Shown here: positions 44,591 to 57,830 of the stretch, piece after piece
Numbering within the stretch: position 1 is the first letter of the stretch
Layout: each line of letters starts with the position of its first letter
Assembly: GCA_009741485.1 (NCBI GenBank)
Contig: CM019219.1
Location: 254,697-318,696 of the forward strand
DNA length: 64,000 bases
DNA from: Malurus cyaneus samueli
Taxonomy: Eukaryota; Chordata; Aves; Passeriformes; Maluridae
Direction: 5' to 3'
Notes under the pieces: model-generated
What the model was told of the DNA's origin: nothing
The model's database searches: none
The model's input: only the letters and a program-made list of their open reading frames with translations
Made by a program: the position numbers and the translations under genes

Positions 44591-46514
44591 GGGAGGTCCC
44601 GCAGCTCCCGCAGGCACAGCCAGCGCTGTGCCCACGGCCTTTGGGGACAGCCAGAGCCACCCGTGTCCCTGGCGGTGCCAGCAGGGTGCTGGTGTCCCCC
44701 GAAGGTGAGCAGCACCACCAGGGTGCCATCATCAGCGAGCACCCAGAAATGTCCCCTACAGGAGATGCGGTGTCCCCACCCTGCAAGCCACAGACAAAAG
44801 GGCAGGAGCCTGGTCCGCAGCCAAACCCACCAACTGCGGCAGCCGGGAGCGGAACGCTTTGAATCGATAATCGTGGTTTTGCGATGGGTTAATTTGGGCG
44901 ACTCGAAACCTCCAACTAACGAGCAACAGCGCCCTTCGCTGTCCCGCAGCCCAAATCCGTGATGGAACAGCGCAGAACGGGCAGGTTGGGGGGGATGAGC
45001 CTCTTAAAGTCACACAAGCTCTGCCAGCTCGGGGTGCAGCCAGCACAGACCTCCAGGGACCCTCGGGCCAGCCCCAAACCAGCACAGGACGGGCACTGCC
45101 CGGCTGTTCCAGAGCCCCTGGCAGAGCTTGGGTTGCCCCGGGCTCGCTGCCTTTGTCACTCCGAGCACTTTTGGATGCTCCCGGTCAAACACAGCACCTC
45201 CCCCTTCCCCCAGGCTGAGCATCCTCACCCCCAAGGCCCAGGAAATTACAGCCTCTGCTTGGTGAGATGATATTTTTAAGCCTTTACAAACAAGGGCTTG
45301 ATCTTCCTAAGCAGTTTGGATCCTCTGTGCCACACACACTGCAGCAGCTGCCCGGGTCTGGGGCTGTGTCTGGCACAGCCGAGCGGGAGCTGGGCTCGGG
45401 CAGGGATTCAGGCCGTGGCAGCCACTAAAAGCTTTCCCCGGGCATCTCCCGGGGCTGGTGAGAGCTGAGAGCTGTAATTCAGCAGGGCCGCTCCATCAGC
45501 GCCGCGCAGTCGATGGCATCGATTCGGGTGGGAGCAGCGGTTCGCTCGGCTGCAAAGAGTTATTCCAGGAAGGGCTGGGGAGAGGGGAGAGCTCCAGGAA
45601 TGCCGGAGCCAGCAGCCCCCAGGGAAGGCTTTCCCCCGGGGAGCCCGGCGGTGCCAGAATTGCAGGGACTGGGAGAAGCATCGCTCGTTTTAAAGCGCGC
45701 TCCATCATTAACCCCGCGGAATGCTCCCTGAAATCTCCAGGAAAATACACACAGGGACCACAGAGAGCATCTCAGTGCCCAGTTCAACACCTGCAGCTGG
45801 AGGAAAGGCCTTGCTGCAGCAACTGATTTATGGTTTAAAAAAAAAGAAAAGGTACACAGTGAAATGGAGCTCCAGAAGGAAGGGAGAGAAGGAGGCAGAG
45901 TCTAAGAAAATTATATTTTTATACTGTTTTGATAGCAAAAATCATATGGCAGCAGGAGCAGGGCAGTATATCCCAGCAGGGACTGGCAGTGGTAGAAATG
46001 GGGTCCAGCCCAGACAGTGCCCAAGGAGGGGATGGAGCCCTGGGCAGGTCCTGCAGGTTCACCCCACAATGCCTTCAACCCTCTGCTCCCACCCACCACA
46101 CCCCACTGCTGGGACCTGTGCCCTTGCAGGACACCCCCGAGTTCAGCGAGCCCCAGTGGAGCTGGAGCCCAGCCCGGGGACAGCTGCCATCCCCAGACAC
46201 TGCAGAAACAGCAACCCCAGCCAGGAAATGGGGAATGCCGCGGGCTGGCTGTGCTGAGAGGCTCCCTGGCGGGCTGCAGGCGTAACCTTTGGAGCTCAGT
46301 GGGTATTATTGTGGGTATTATAGTCCCCGAGCCCTTGGCACGGAGCAGGGCCGGGGTGCCAGGGGGTCTGAGGGAGCCCTCGCTAAGCCCACGGTCCACA
46401 CAGCCTTAAAATAGAGCAGGGGAACAACTGGTGCCCGTCTGGCAGGGATGGGAACGGGGCAGAGTCAGAGCTGCTCCGGCTCCGCTGGGCTGGGGCAGTG
46501 CCCGGGGCTTAGGT

Positions 46515-46720
46515 GAGCGAGCCTGGAATGGGTGGGGTGGAAAGGACCCCAAATCCCATCCAGTGCCACCCCAGCCATGGCAGGGACACCTCCCACTGTC
46601 CCAGGCTGCTCCCAGCCCCAATGTCCAGCCTGGCCTTGGGCACTCAAAGGGATCCAGGGGCAGCCACAGCTTCTCTGGGCACCCTGTGCCAGGGCTGCCC
46701 ACCCTACAGGGAAGGGTTTC
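46515..46720 (+). mobile_element. CR1-type LINE fragment, best preserved copy
   Basis: Runs from 'aatgggtggggtggaaaggaccccaaatcccatccagtgccacccc' through 'ccaatgtccagcctggccttgggcactcaaaggg' to 'cagggctgcccaccctacaggg'. It is the clearest reference copy in the window. Confidence 0.85.
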
Positions 46721-46839
46721 CTGCTCACGCCTGAGCTAAAGCTCCCCTCTCGCAGTTGGAGAAGTTTAAACCGCTTCTCTGAGGACTTTCGGAGCAGCAG
46801 CCGGTAGATGGCAGGGCTGCAAAGCCGGAAAACGTCCGT

Positions 46840-47345
46840 GTAACATCCCCGACACCGTCCGGGCAACAGCCCTGTGACATCCCTGTAACATTCCCGGTAA
46901 GATCCTTGATAACATCCCTGTGACATCCCCGGTAAGATTCTTGATAACAGCCCGGTAATATCCCCGATACCGTCCGTGTAACATCCCTACAACACCCCCG
47001 ATAAAATTATTGGTAACATCCCTGATACCATCCCTGATACCGCCCGGGTAACAGCCCTGTAACATCCCCTTGATAACAACCCCGATAACATCCTGGGTCC
47101 CATCCCCGATACCATCCCCCATAAGATCCTTGATAACATCCCTGATACCGTCCGGGTAACAGCCCTGTAACATTCCCAATACCATCCCCGATAAGATACT
47201 TAATAACATCCCTGTAACATCCCGATAAGATCCCTGATAAAATCCCCGATACCATTCCGATACCATCCCCGATAAGATCCTTGATAACATCCCTGTAACA
47301 TCCCCGATACCATCCCCGACATCATCCCGGACAGCACCCCCGGCC
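46840..47345 (+). repeat. Minisatellite GATAACATCCCTGTAACATC, unit about 15-20 bp
   Basis: Variants of CCCCGATA(C/A)CATC, CCTGATACCGTCC and GATAAGATCCTTGATAAC are intermixed. Confidence 0.9.
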
Positions 47346-48827
47346 CGCCCCGGCAGCACCAGGAGACACACAGAGCCTGCACAGAGCGATGTTTCCACCC
47401 TTTAATGCCCCAACAGGACGTGCTGGGACATCTGCCGGGAGGTGTCTCGGACTCACAGATTGCCAGTCAGGTCTGAGTTGATTTTCCAAAGCAAATCAAG
47501 CAGAGTTTCTGAAAGCACAGGTAATTTCTCTGCGGTGATGCCCAGCTCGTTCATTTCTCAGCCACTTTAGGGATATTGCCATCAAAAAGTTTGTAAGATG
47601 GTAAAGAAATCCTGTGCCAGTGCCTGCTTCCGATCCCGCAGAAAATAAATATCCTTTTCCCTACTTCATTATGTTTTCAGCAAAATAAATCCTTTCTTTT
47701 CCCCTGGCTGGCCACGAGCCTTCTTCACAGTGTGGGTCCCACCTTAATGCCCACAATGCCGTTTTTAAACACCACAGGAATTTCAAATATCACCTTACAC
47801 GAGGAATAATCAGAGCTGGGCAAACGCGGAGCTGAGCATCTCCAGGGGATGTTCCTGAGTGCAGGGAGGGACCCATCCCACACCAGCAGTGGTCTGAGGA
47901 TTTCTCCCCTGAGTGTTTCAGGACATGACTTTTCTCCACCAGCAGCTTTGCTGAGCGTAATTTTATCTTTACCCGATTTTAAGATCTTTAGGAAAAATCT
48001 TATTTCAAATTTAATGCCATTTCTAATGCCACTTTAAGTCAACACGGTTGATTTCTGTATCAGCCCATGTCATCTCAGCCTGGTGATTTATTTCCCTCGC
48101 TGTTCCTGAGTGGAAGCAGCTCCTTTTCCCCTTTCCCAAAGGATCTGAGCAGGGTTTGGGGGCTGTGCTGTCCCCAGCTGCTCTCAGAGGCCTTGGGGTC
48201 CCTGCACCCCTGAGCTCTGCCAGAAAACACCCACAATGGGCACTTTGGGTTTCTTACAGTGCCCAGAAAAGATATTTCCTGCCTTTGGCCTCCTCACCGT
48301 GGAATTGCAGCCCAAAATTTCCATCCCTGAGGGATTCCAGCTGGAATGGACAGACACAACTGGGGTTTGTGGGCACAGCCTGGGACAAACCCTGCCATGG
48401 GATGCTGTCCCCACAGCTCTGCTCCAGGCGTGGCATCCCAAAAACAGCCCTGGGAAGAAATTCCCACCGCTTTCTTTTTAAGCATTTAAGAGGAAAAAAA
48501 AAGTAGCAGCAATTTTCTTCCTGATTTCCCTGTTCCACTTGCATTTTTTTGTGCATTAATGTATATTGAATCTCGGCATTTTGGCAATGTTTAAATGCAC
48601 AGGAAGGGTTTTACCCCGTTTTGGGGGGTCAGGCTGTGTCAAACAGATCCAGGCACCCCAAAACCCTCCCTGGGCTTTCCACAGCCCCATTCCAGCTTCA
48701 TATCAGCCTTAAAAACAGTAATTTAGAGCAAAAATTTTAGATCTGAAATGTGGCACTTTATTGTGCACACAGGGGCTGCTTTCCTGTGAGCCAGCAGTGG
48801 GAGCTCACTCCAGGTCTCACTATCCAA

Positions 48828-48902
48828 ATTAAATCTGAATTAAATCTGAATTAAATCTGAATTAAATCCAAATTAAATCTAAATTAAATCCAAATTAAAT
48901 CT
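48828..48902. repeat. AAATTAAATCTG repeat, 12 bp, about 6 copies
   Basis: Units AATTAAATCTGA and AATTAAATCCAA. The flanks (47400-48820) are unique noncoding sequence. Confidence 0.92.
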
Positions 48903-49194
48903 GTTCTGCCTTTCTCAGACACTCCCATCAAGCTGCCCACCTCACCTGGGGTGTGAACCTGCAGGTATTTTCCTCTCTGCTCCCCAAAAAGGGTCCAGAC
49001 CAGCCCTCAAAGAAATCATCATCCCTGCACACAGGTTAAGCAGGGTTTAAAGCCCCCGAGGTTGATGCTCCAATCCCCAGGAGGAGCCCAGCAGGTCCCC
49101 AGACACCCCTGGGATGGGGAAACCCTTCCTGCCCCGGTCTGGATCCTCACACACAGAAACCTCTGTACCTGCACAGCTCCTTCTGTGCGCCAGG

Positions 49195-49870
49195 GACTGA
49201 GCCACACCAGGGGCAATCCCAAAAATCAATCCCCGGGCAGGGAGGAGCCCCCATAACCCCTGACTGTCATTATTGCGCCCACTTAGGGCAATCCCAAAAA
49301 TCCCCAGGCAGGAGGAACCCCCACAAACCCTGACTGTCGTTATTGTCCCCACCATGGGCAATCCCAAAAATCAATCCCCCAGGGAGGAGCCCCCATAACC
49401 CCTGACTGTCATTATTGCCCCTACTTGGAGCAGTCCCAAAAATCCCCAGGCAGGCAGAAACCCCCATAATCCTGGCTGTCGTTATTGCCCCCATCAGGGG
49501 CAGTCCCAAAAATCAATCCCCAGGCAGGCAGGCAGGAGCCCCCACAAACCCCTGGTGGTTGTTATTGCCCCTGCTTGGGGCAATCCCAAAAATCTCCAGG
49601 CAGTCAGGAACCCCCATAACCCCTGGCTGTCGTTATTGCCCCCAATAAGGACAATCCCAAAAATCCCCAGGTAGGCAGGAAACCCCATAATCCTGGCTGT
49701 CATTATTGCCCTCAATTGGGGCAGTCCCAAAAATCAATCCCCAGGAAGGCAGGATCACCATAACCCTGTCTGTCATTATTGTCCTCACTTGGGGCAATCC
49801 CAAAAATCAATCCCCAGGCAGGCAGGAGCCCCAGTAATCCCTGGGTATTGTTATTGTCCATCCTGGGCAC
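49195..49870. repeat. Minisatellite, unit about 73 bp, 9 copies
   Basis: Each unit has CAATCCCAAAAATC, CCCAGGCAGG, AACCCCCATAA and TGTCATTATTGCCCC or TGTCGTTATTGCCCC. Length variation comes from CAATCCC duplications and GGCAGGCAGG slippage. Confidence 0.92.
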
Positions 49871-50014
49871 ACCCAGTTCCCGGTGAGCAGCGCCTGGCAC
49901 AGCCCCTGCAGCCTCTGCCCGAGCTGAGGGAACCCAAACCCGACCATTTCTGACCCAATCTACCCCTCCACCCCCGAGGGTGCAGGAATTTGGGAAATGC
50001 TCCATTGGGGCAGA

Positions 50015-50215
50015 GTCACAGAACCCCAGAAGTGACCGGGTTGGAAAAGTCCCCAAATGTCATCGTGCCCAAGGCCACCACTGCCCCCTGTCCCCAAGTG
50101 CCACATCCACAGGACTTTGAAACCCTTCCAGGGATGGGGATCCCACCCCTGTCCAGCTGTGCCAGGGCTGGAGAGCCCTTTTGGGGAAGAAATTTCCCCA
50201 ATATCCAACCTGACC
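50015..50215 (+). mobile_element. CR1-type LINE fragment, diverged
   Basis: 'agtcacagaaccccagaagtgaccgggttggaaaagtccccaaatgtcatcgtgcccaagg' then 'tttccccaatatccaacctgaccctcccgtggcacagcctgaggcc', typical of CR1 3' ends. Confidence 0.75.
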
Positions 50216-51271
50216 CTCCCGTGGCACAGCCTGAGGCCGTTTCTCTTGCTCTGTTTTGGGAAAAGGGACCAAAGCCCACCCAGAGCCCCCTTTCAGAGAG
50301 CAAAAAGGTCCCTTCAGATCCTCCTGGGTGAGTCCCAGTGGCTCCTGGCTGGGATTCCTGGGTCCAGCCTCGTGCTCAGGACACTGAGGAATCCCAGGAC
50401 GTGCAGAGTCCTCTTTAATGAACAAATAAAGCAATTTTAACTTCTGATTGAAGCTTGTGGGTTGGGGCCTCATCTGGCCAAGCTCAGGCACTCAGCAGCT
50501 CCTCTGGTTTGTGCTCGGATCCAAAATCCAGGAGGAATTTCCTGGGCAGCAAATCCCACTGTCCACGGCAGCTGGAGCACAGGTCCAGCACCTAACAGTG
50601 AAACTTTGGGATGGAAAACGAGGAGAAAATTACATCAGTGGCAATAATTAACTGCTGGGAAATACTTACCAAGAGTTGCTGTGCATTTTCTGTTCAAAAT
50701 GGATAATATCAGTGGTTTCCACATCCAGAGAGGGTTGGGGCTGTGTCAGTGCAGGGATGGGCTCTGCTGGGCTCAGGGTTTGACAGGGAGCAACCCCAAA
50801 ACTCCCAGGATTTCAGGGTTAGAGGGGAGAGCCCTGCTCGGTGTGATCAGTGATTTTATGGCACTGGAACAGGAAATCTGAGGCTCCTTCCAGGGCTGCA
50901 CATCAGGAGGAGAACAGGGGTGAGGGGTGAGGTTTGGGGTTTTTAATGCCACAGTTCTCCCAGCAGAGCCACTCTGGAATATTGCACACAACTCCTGCCG
51001 TGTCCATACAGGAAAATGGGTAAAGCTGGGAGAAATGGGGCAAGAGGGACTAAAGGATCACTGTGAGCTCTGCTGAGAGCTGATAAACACCCGGGGAGGG
51101 GAGGCTTTGTGCAGGTGATCAAACCTGACAGAATTGTGAGTGGGGGGATTAGCCCGGCGTTCCGGGCTTTACCTGGATTTACAGGAGCTCTCGGCTTCCA
51201 GGGAAACAAACACATAATTACTGACCTTGTTGAATATTTAGGGTACTTTGGAAATAGCAGCTTAAAGGGAG

Positions 51272-51540
51272 AGATCACAGAATCCCGGAATGGGAAAAGA
51301 TCTCCAGGATCACCGAGTCCCAATGCCCCATCCCCACTGTGTCCAGAGCTCTCAGTGCCACCTCCAGGAATTCCTGGGGCACCCCCAGGGATGGGGACCC
51401 CAAACCTCCCTGGGCAGCCCCTGTCCTTCCAGATCTTTCCATGGGGAAATTCTTCCGACCCCCCGGCTGTCCCCTCCTGTCAGGGAATTGTGCAGAGCCA
51501 CAAGGTCCCCCCGGAGCCTCCTTTGCCACAGGACAAATAA
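51272..51540 (+). mobile_element. CR1-type LINE fragment (second subtype)
   Basis: 'gatcacagaatcccggaatgggaaaagatctccaggatcaccgagtcc' then 'cctccaggaattcctggggcacccccagggatggggacccc'. A 27-T run follows at 51559-51585. Confidence 0.78.
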
Positions 51541-51558
51541 AGAGCACCATGAAATATC

Positions 51559-51585
51559 TTTTTTTTTTTTTTTTTTTTTTTTTTT
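51559..51585. repeat. Poly(T) tract, 27 T
   Basis: Uninterrupted T run downstream of the CR1-like fragment. Length is likely unreliable in a long-read assembly. Confidence 0.9.
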
Positions 51586-51896
51586 GTCCCTTTGAGTATT
51601 TTATCAAAGAAAGTTTTAAGAAGCCAAAAAACACAGAAAACTTGAGGAATTTGTGCTGGACCTTGTCTTGGGAAGCACCAAACCCTCCTTGCCTGGATCA
51701 CCTGAGTCTGGGCAGGACAGAGCCCTGACAGGGCACCCTGGCACTGCCAAAGCTCTCCAAGTGATAAAATCAGATTTCTCCACATCTGCCCACCTTCAAT
51801 TTTTATTATTTTGCTAATTTAAATGAATGAAGTTAATAAAATTAAAATCTAACACAGTGAGGGGCCGGTACCTTCCTGAGGAAGGGATTCAGATGC

Positions 51897-52015
51897 TGTT
51901 GGTGAGGCTGATGATGCTGAGGATGCTGAGGATGCTGAGGATGGTGATGCTGCAGATGCTGATGATGATTCTGATGATTCTGATGATTCTGATGATTTTG
52001 ATGATGCAGAAGTTG
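51897..52015. repeat. Trinucleotide-based repeat GATGCTGAG / GATGATTCT
   Basis: An imperfect GAT-rich nonamer array changes from GATGCTGAG units to GATGATTCT units halfway. It reads as Met/Leu or Ser-rich in false frames. Confidence 0.9.
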
Positions 52016-52199
52016 ATCCACACCCCATCCCTGCACTGAACTTGGCTCCAGGAGCATCAGGACCCAGGTTGGCAGAGGAATCTCCCCACAAAGCTCTGTT
52101 TAATTGAATAGTGCGAGGGCAGCTGTAAAAGCTGACAGCTTTATATCCACCTTTGAAAGACAGGACAGAAGAGCTCCTCAGCCACTCCAATCAATTTTT

Positions 52200-52760
52200 G
52201 CCTTTTTTTTTTGTGCGTGGAGAGCTCTGGATAAATTGCGTCGAGGTGTTTTAAACTGCTGAATAGCTCCAGGTGAATTTTACAGGTGTCAGCTGCTGTC
52301 TATAAACTGTCCAAGAGTCCTATAAAAGGCTGGGAAACAAGAGCAGAGTTAGGAGATAAATCTATCACTTCTAAAATAAATAAACAAGTGAAATGCATTT
52401 GCAGGGTTACTTTTTAGCAGATCGCTGGGATGGAGCATTGCAGGTCACAAACACCTTTTGGCACTGCCAATCATCAGGATGCACTAATGAATTAATGGGA
52501 ATACCCCATAAATTCTTGCTTTCTTGGATTTGTGATGTCAGCTTGGCCAGCTTCAGTTCTGTGCTGATACACTGAGCAAAATTATTTCTTTTCTTCTTCT
52601 ATTTCATGTTTAAATTTCGCAGTGATTACACTAAGATAAAGGCAATAAATAATAAATAAGCTCTTATCTACATCACACATAATTTCTGGAAGACCAACAG
52701 ATAAAAATCCGAGCCTTATAAAAGCTGAGCACCTGACTGTGAACTAAATTCAAGCAGCAA
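52200..52760. other. Candidate conserved noncoding block
   Basis: Repeat-free, AT-rich, with 'ctgctgtctataaactgtcc' and 'cataatttctgg'. I see no gene in 52100-53500. Confidence 0.3.
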
Positions 52761-53539
52761 AACACAGCTTTTCCCTGTTAGAAATGCAGCAGAGAGACAG
52801 ATTGTGGATATAATTCCACCCAAAACAAAGCAGACAAAAGAAAGCCCACTCAAATCCATTATTTAGAGAGTTCAAACCATACCTTGGCAGGTCTCCGAGG
52901 TGCTGACACCTGGGATCCCTCATTTTACCTTAAAAGAAACCAAGGCCTGCATCGGTTTTTATCTCGTTCCCCACTTTATTTGCTGTTTGTGTTCAGCCAA
53001 AGTTCATTTCTTCATGAAGCTGCTCAAACAGGAATTCCAGCCCTCTCCATAATTTATGGATAACGATACATAACCTGAATGGAAGGATGCTGCCTTTGGA
53101 AAAGTGGGATGCACCTGGGTGCCTTTGGGTTCTGGCTGCAGAATGGGATCTCTGATCCAGAGGGAATTCCAGTCCCATGTGTTTTTCCAACGTGGAAAGG
53201 ATGGGGTGTCTGAGGCTCGGGATGTCCCACCCTGATGGGATCCATTGCTGGGATGACGAGCAGGGAGCAGGAACAGGGAAAAGGAGGATTTCCTCACCCA
53301 GGGCTGTCATTCTGATGGACACAGCTGGGACCCAGTGCAAGGTGTCCCTGTTCCTGTGGTCAGAGCTGGTGGGTGCTGAAGGTCACTCCCAGCCCGAACC
53401 AATCCGTGATTCCATGATTGATTCACTGATACAAACTTCCCAGAACCCTTCTCCAATTTCCATTCTTGTACCAAGAACTCACTGATCCTCCCTCACGGGC
53501 ACATCCCAGTGTCCTGTTGGATATTAAGACACCGCTGGC

Positions 53540-53960
53540 TGCAAAGCAGCGTTTCATATAATATTTAATATTTCATTTCCTATTTGATTCCTCAGGAATA
53601 TTCACAGTATTTTACCTGGTAACTTCTCTTTTTCATACTTGACGTGCGGCTCAATGGGAGCTGAGTTACTCCACTCAGTTACGAGTTTAAGAAAAAAACG
53701 GTTTATATTTATTATTCTCATCCTTTGCCAGGACAGGGACACGGGAAGTGCCGTAATTGAAGCAGATAACTCCGACTTTCTCTCCCTGCGAGCGCATTGT
53801 CATGCACATACATCTTGATTAGATCATTTGCCTGGCGAAAAGGAAGCGGTTTTGTGCCGTGGTGTCTCAGATAATTTCCAGCAGAGTCTGCTGGTGGAGT
53901 TCTCCGCTAGCAACATTTAAATTCGATATTCTTCCGGCTGCTGTTTATTTTTCCCGAGTG
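53540..53960. other. Candidate conserved noncoding element upstream of EBF3
   Basis: Unique block with dense factor-like words: TCATATAATATTTAATATTTC, GTAATTGAAGCAGATAA, CATTGTCATGCACATACATC, TTGATTAGATCATTTG. Its position about 10 kb before EBF3 suits a developmental enhancer. This is inference only. Confidence 0.4.
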
Positions 53961-55657
53961 CTCGCCTTGCCCTCCCTCGTTCCACCTGTCTCCATCAGCA
54001 GGTCGCAGCACTTTTGCACCGGCAAACAGGCCTGGAGGCAAACATCGCCTGTCGCCGCTGGTTTGTGCCGAACCCCGGGGAGAGAAGGAGGGATGGAGGG
54101 ATGGAGGGAGGGGAAGCGCCACGTTCCCGCACGCTGACAGCTCGCTGGGATTATTCGGGCTGGCCGGGTCCCCGCGGGGAGCTGCTGCCACATTCTCTCC
54201 TGAACCCGTGGGCACTCGAGGAGTGACCTCCAACCCCTCGGCCCCGCTGCCAGGAGGGCTCCGAGCCCGGGGACTGCGGCCCCTGCGCAAAGACAGATCT
54301 TTAAGGAAGGGGCAGCGCTCCAGTCAATGTCCTCTTACATCCCTGACACTTGCCGCTAAAGTGTTTAACCCCAGCGCTGTCGGTTTAAAAGGCTGGAGCA
54401 GAACCGTCCTCTCTTTTCCGGGGAGCGCAGGCAGCGTGTGAAAAATACAAGATGTTTTTAAATGTTTAAAAAGTGGATTGGTGAGATGCCCCTCGCGAAA
54501 GAAGGAAAGGTACACAAATAATTTCCAAACCTTACAGCACTTCTGAGGAGTGTAACAAAATCGGGGCGGGGGGGAAAGGTTTTGGGGAGACAATCTCCTA
54601 CAGCCTTGGAGATTTCACGTGGCTCTGGAGGAATCTGCTTGATAAATATTTTTTGGACACCTATTTGTCTGGAAAAGACCCTGCCTCGGCGCCCATGGCA
54701 AAAGGAGTTGCTGTAAATGAAAGCGAGTTCCCTGCTGCTCTCCAGCAGAACGTTCCCGGTTTGTGCTGGTGTTGGGCTGGGCGGGATCCACAGGGCTCGG
54801 GCCTGGAGCTCTCGGGGGCTGTGCCTGCTGATTTCACCCCTGTTCACTCCACAGGGCCCGCAGAGACATTTTATCCTTTCCAGTCAGGAGCACTTCTAAA
54901 AATCTGTGCGTTTTCCACAATTTCCCAGGCATTTTATAAATTTCCTCCACAAACTGAATGGCCCAACCCATGCACTCAGGATTCAGTAAAACAATTAAAG
55001 TCCACATCTCTCTTTAACCCCACGGGATCTCCCAAAACCCCTTTGGATGATTCCTGCTGGGTTCCCAGAGCTCAGGTCCACCCTCCCAGCCCCTTCCCAA
55101 AGCCCTGAGCTGAGGCAGCTCCATGACTGACCCATGGTGGGGATGTCTCTACTCTGGACAGCAGGACCAGAGTTGTTCTCTCTTTTCTAGGGCTCACCCC
55201 AAACTTTCAGCACCTGCAGCACATCTGGGCAGCTGTTTCCCAGGGGTTTAAGGAGCAGCTGAGTTTGTCCATGTGTGGGCACAGCAGGAATAGCCCTGTG
55301 GGGTTCCCCTGAGCAGAAGCAGCTCTGTGGAGATCACCTGTGCCCATGGCCACTGTCCCCTCGCCCATCCCAGACAGGGCTCTGACATCCTCCAGCCACC
55401 ACATCCAGGCTCCTGCCCGCTGCTAGATCACAGCCTCCATCATCTACTAGCCCCGATGCTAACAAACCCTTCGCCTCTGCACGAATTAAACTCAAACCAG
55501 AGAGTAGCTGCCGTCAGAACCGACCTGGGGGGGTGGATGTTCCCTGAATTTATAACCAAGGCCAGCACCGATAGGTTTATTTTTCATAAATGTATCTCCA
55601 GTCCTAAACCCCGGCTGCACTTCCCTGCAGGAATCCGCCTGACTTGGAAACCGCTAC

Positions 55658-55682
55658 TTTTTTTTTTTTTTTTTTTTTTTTT
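55658..55682. repeat. Poly(T) tract, 25 T
   Basis: Uninterrupted T run between unique sequences. Confidence 0.9.
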
Positions 55683-55889
55683 CTAAATACCTTCACATCT
55701 CGTAGCTGCACATCCCTCACAGAGAGGCTGGAGCTCTAGGAAGTATCCGTGGTAGCGGAGAGCTCGCTAAAGATCTCAGCAGTTATCCCTCCTCGAGGAT
55801 TAACCAATGCTGCAGGAGTTCCTGGGCTAAAGTGGGAGAGGGAGGGGAAGGAAGAGCAGAAATAAACAAAATAAAATCTCTCGCAGCCA

Positions 55890-57025
55890 GTCGCGTTCTT
55901 TGCGCATCGCCGGCACGGCCGCCCGCGCTTCAAATCAAAGTGCAGAGCAGCCGAGAAGTTCTGGGAACCCAGTGCCGCCAGTACCGCCCCAGTATGGCCC
56001 AGGAGGTGGGCGCTGGACATCGGCTCCGGCCGGAGAGGGGGAATTAAGAGAGTTGGGAAGATGTGAGCGGCTCCTTGGCGGTGCGCGTCCCCAGAGCCAC
56101 GAGCGGTAAGTTCCCATGCGGGACATTCCCGGGGGCCGCATCCCCGCGGGACAAACTGTTGCGTGTCTGGAGCCTTCGGCTGCGCGGCCGCGGGGCCGGG
56201 GAGCGGTGAGGCCCCGGGGGATGCGGGAGGGGGATCCGCGGTGTCCCGGGACGGGGCGGAAGAGGCGCGGGGCGGCCGCGGGGATGCGCGGAGGGGATCC
56301 GCCGTGTCCCGGGACGGGGCGGACGGGGCGCGGGGCGCCGCGGGGATGCGCGGAGGGCTCGGCGGCCCGGGACGGCCGGACGGGGCCAGTCGGGGCTCGC
56401 CCCCCTGCGCTCCCCCGGGCCGCGCGCCGATTCCGCCCCGCGGGCGCCCCGCGCCTCCCGCCCGCCCCCGCCCGCGCAGCGGAGAGCGCGGGGGGCGCCT
56501 TGCGACACTGCTGCGCCCCCGCGCACCGCCGGTCCCCCCCGCGCCGCGGCCGGCTGCGCTGCTGAGAAGTGTATTAAAGCGCGGGGAGCTCCGCACACTC
56601 CGCCGCGTCCCCCTCCGCCATCCGCGCTGCCCTCCGCGCGCCCCGGGAACACCCGCGCAAGGTAAGCGGCCGCCCGCGAGCGGGCGCGGGAGGCGCGGGC
56701 GGGGGCGCGGGTGGCGGAGCGCCCGCTTCCTGGGCCGCTCCGGGCCGGGCCGTGCGCGGTCTGCGCGCAGCCTGCGGCCCCTGCACAGCCGCGTCTGTCC
56801 CGCCGCGCGGGGCTCGGCTGCGCCCGCGGCTTTGCGCGTCCCGGCCGCTGCGCGCAAGGTAGCGCGGCGGGGATGCTGCGCGGCCGGGAGGAGCGCGGGG
56901 CCGCGGCCTTGCGCGGGTCCCGGAGGCGCGGAAGGGTCCCCGGGGCTTTTTTTCCCCCTCCCGAGCGCAGAAGGGGGCGAGCCGAGCGCTGCCGGAGCCG
57001 CCGCGCCGAGGTGGCCGGGCTAAAA
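55890..57025. promoter_or_regulatory. CpG island 1 upstream of EBF3, with a candidate promoter and exon
   Basis: Very high CpG density. Inside it, TATTAAA at about 56573 is followed by GC-rich sequence and by GCGCAAGGTAAGC, a strong donor at 56662. This could be the end of a short 5' noncoding exon (lncRNA or alternative EBF3 leader) on the + strand. A 373-codon reverse frame across the island is a CpG-island artefact. Confidence 0.5.
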
Positions 57026-57029
57026 GGCA

Positions 57030-57430
57030 GAAAGCAATTAAAACTCCTCCTTTCGGATTAACAACCAAAAATTGATCGATCTGTCAGGAATACTGTTGAT
57101 TTATGAAAGGTGCTTATTTCCTTGGTATGGAGAATTTTATGTTCTCTCGGTGAAACTGAGTTCACCCAGCTCCAGAGTAGATTGATGTTTTAATAAAAAT
57201 AAATAAAGGGAAAAAGCTCGCCCGGTCTTTGGGGACATCAACTCTGAAATCGCGGAGTTAGACTAACAAATCAAATCGCATTATCTTTACATTTCACATC
57301 TTTTAATCTAAAAAAAAAATAAAAAAATTATTAAATTTAAAAATTGGAGGCAGCGCCGCAATCTTTATCACCGCAAAGTTTTAATATGTTGTTTAAAAAA
57401 TAGAAATAAAAAAAGTTGAAATAACAAATA
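57030..57430. other. Candidate conserved noncoding element between CpG islands
   Basis: Abrupt switch from GC-rich to AT-rich unique sequence (CTTTTAATCTAAAAAAAA, AATTGATCGATCTGTC). No gene. Confidence 0.4.
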
Positions 57431-57830
57431 ATCAATGGTTGCTCGCGGAGGTGGCGGGGGGAGCGGGAGGCGGCGGGGCCGGGGGCGCGGAGCGCGGCCG
57501 CCCGCGCAGTGTCCTGTAGATGGCACACGGTCCCAACGCACAGAGCCTCGCCGCTGTGAGAGGGGAGCTGCCGAGGCAAGCGGCCATCCCAGCACTTGTT
57601 GTTTACCCAGACCGGGGCGTTCGGAAATTCATTGGAAATTCAAGCCCGAGGGGCGCGGGGAGAGCCCGAGTCGCCCGCCGGTCGCCCGCGGCCGCGGGAT
57701 TTGCGCGCCGGCGGGTGCGGGAGCGCGGCTTGCGGGGTGATGTCGGGGGAGCGCGGAGCGGGGGGAGCGGCCCGGGCCCCCGCCGGGCCGGGCGCCCCGA
57801 CACGTTTGTCTTTGCAATGTAAATCGCGGC
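57430..57830. promoter_or_regulatory. CpG island 2 upstream of EBF3
   Basis: GC-rich with frequent CpG (GCGCGGAGCGC, GCCGCGGG). The sequence between and around islands is unmistakably different in composition. No exon recognised. Confidence 0.55.

Noticed and set aside
55736..56857. 373-codon reverse-strand frame
   Set aside because: CpG-island artefact, Arg/Pro/Ala-rich, no domain, no splice structure.
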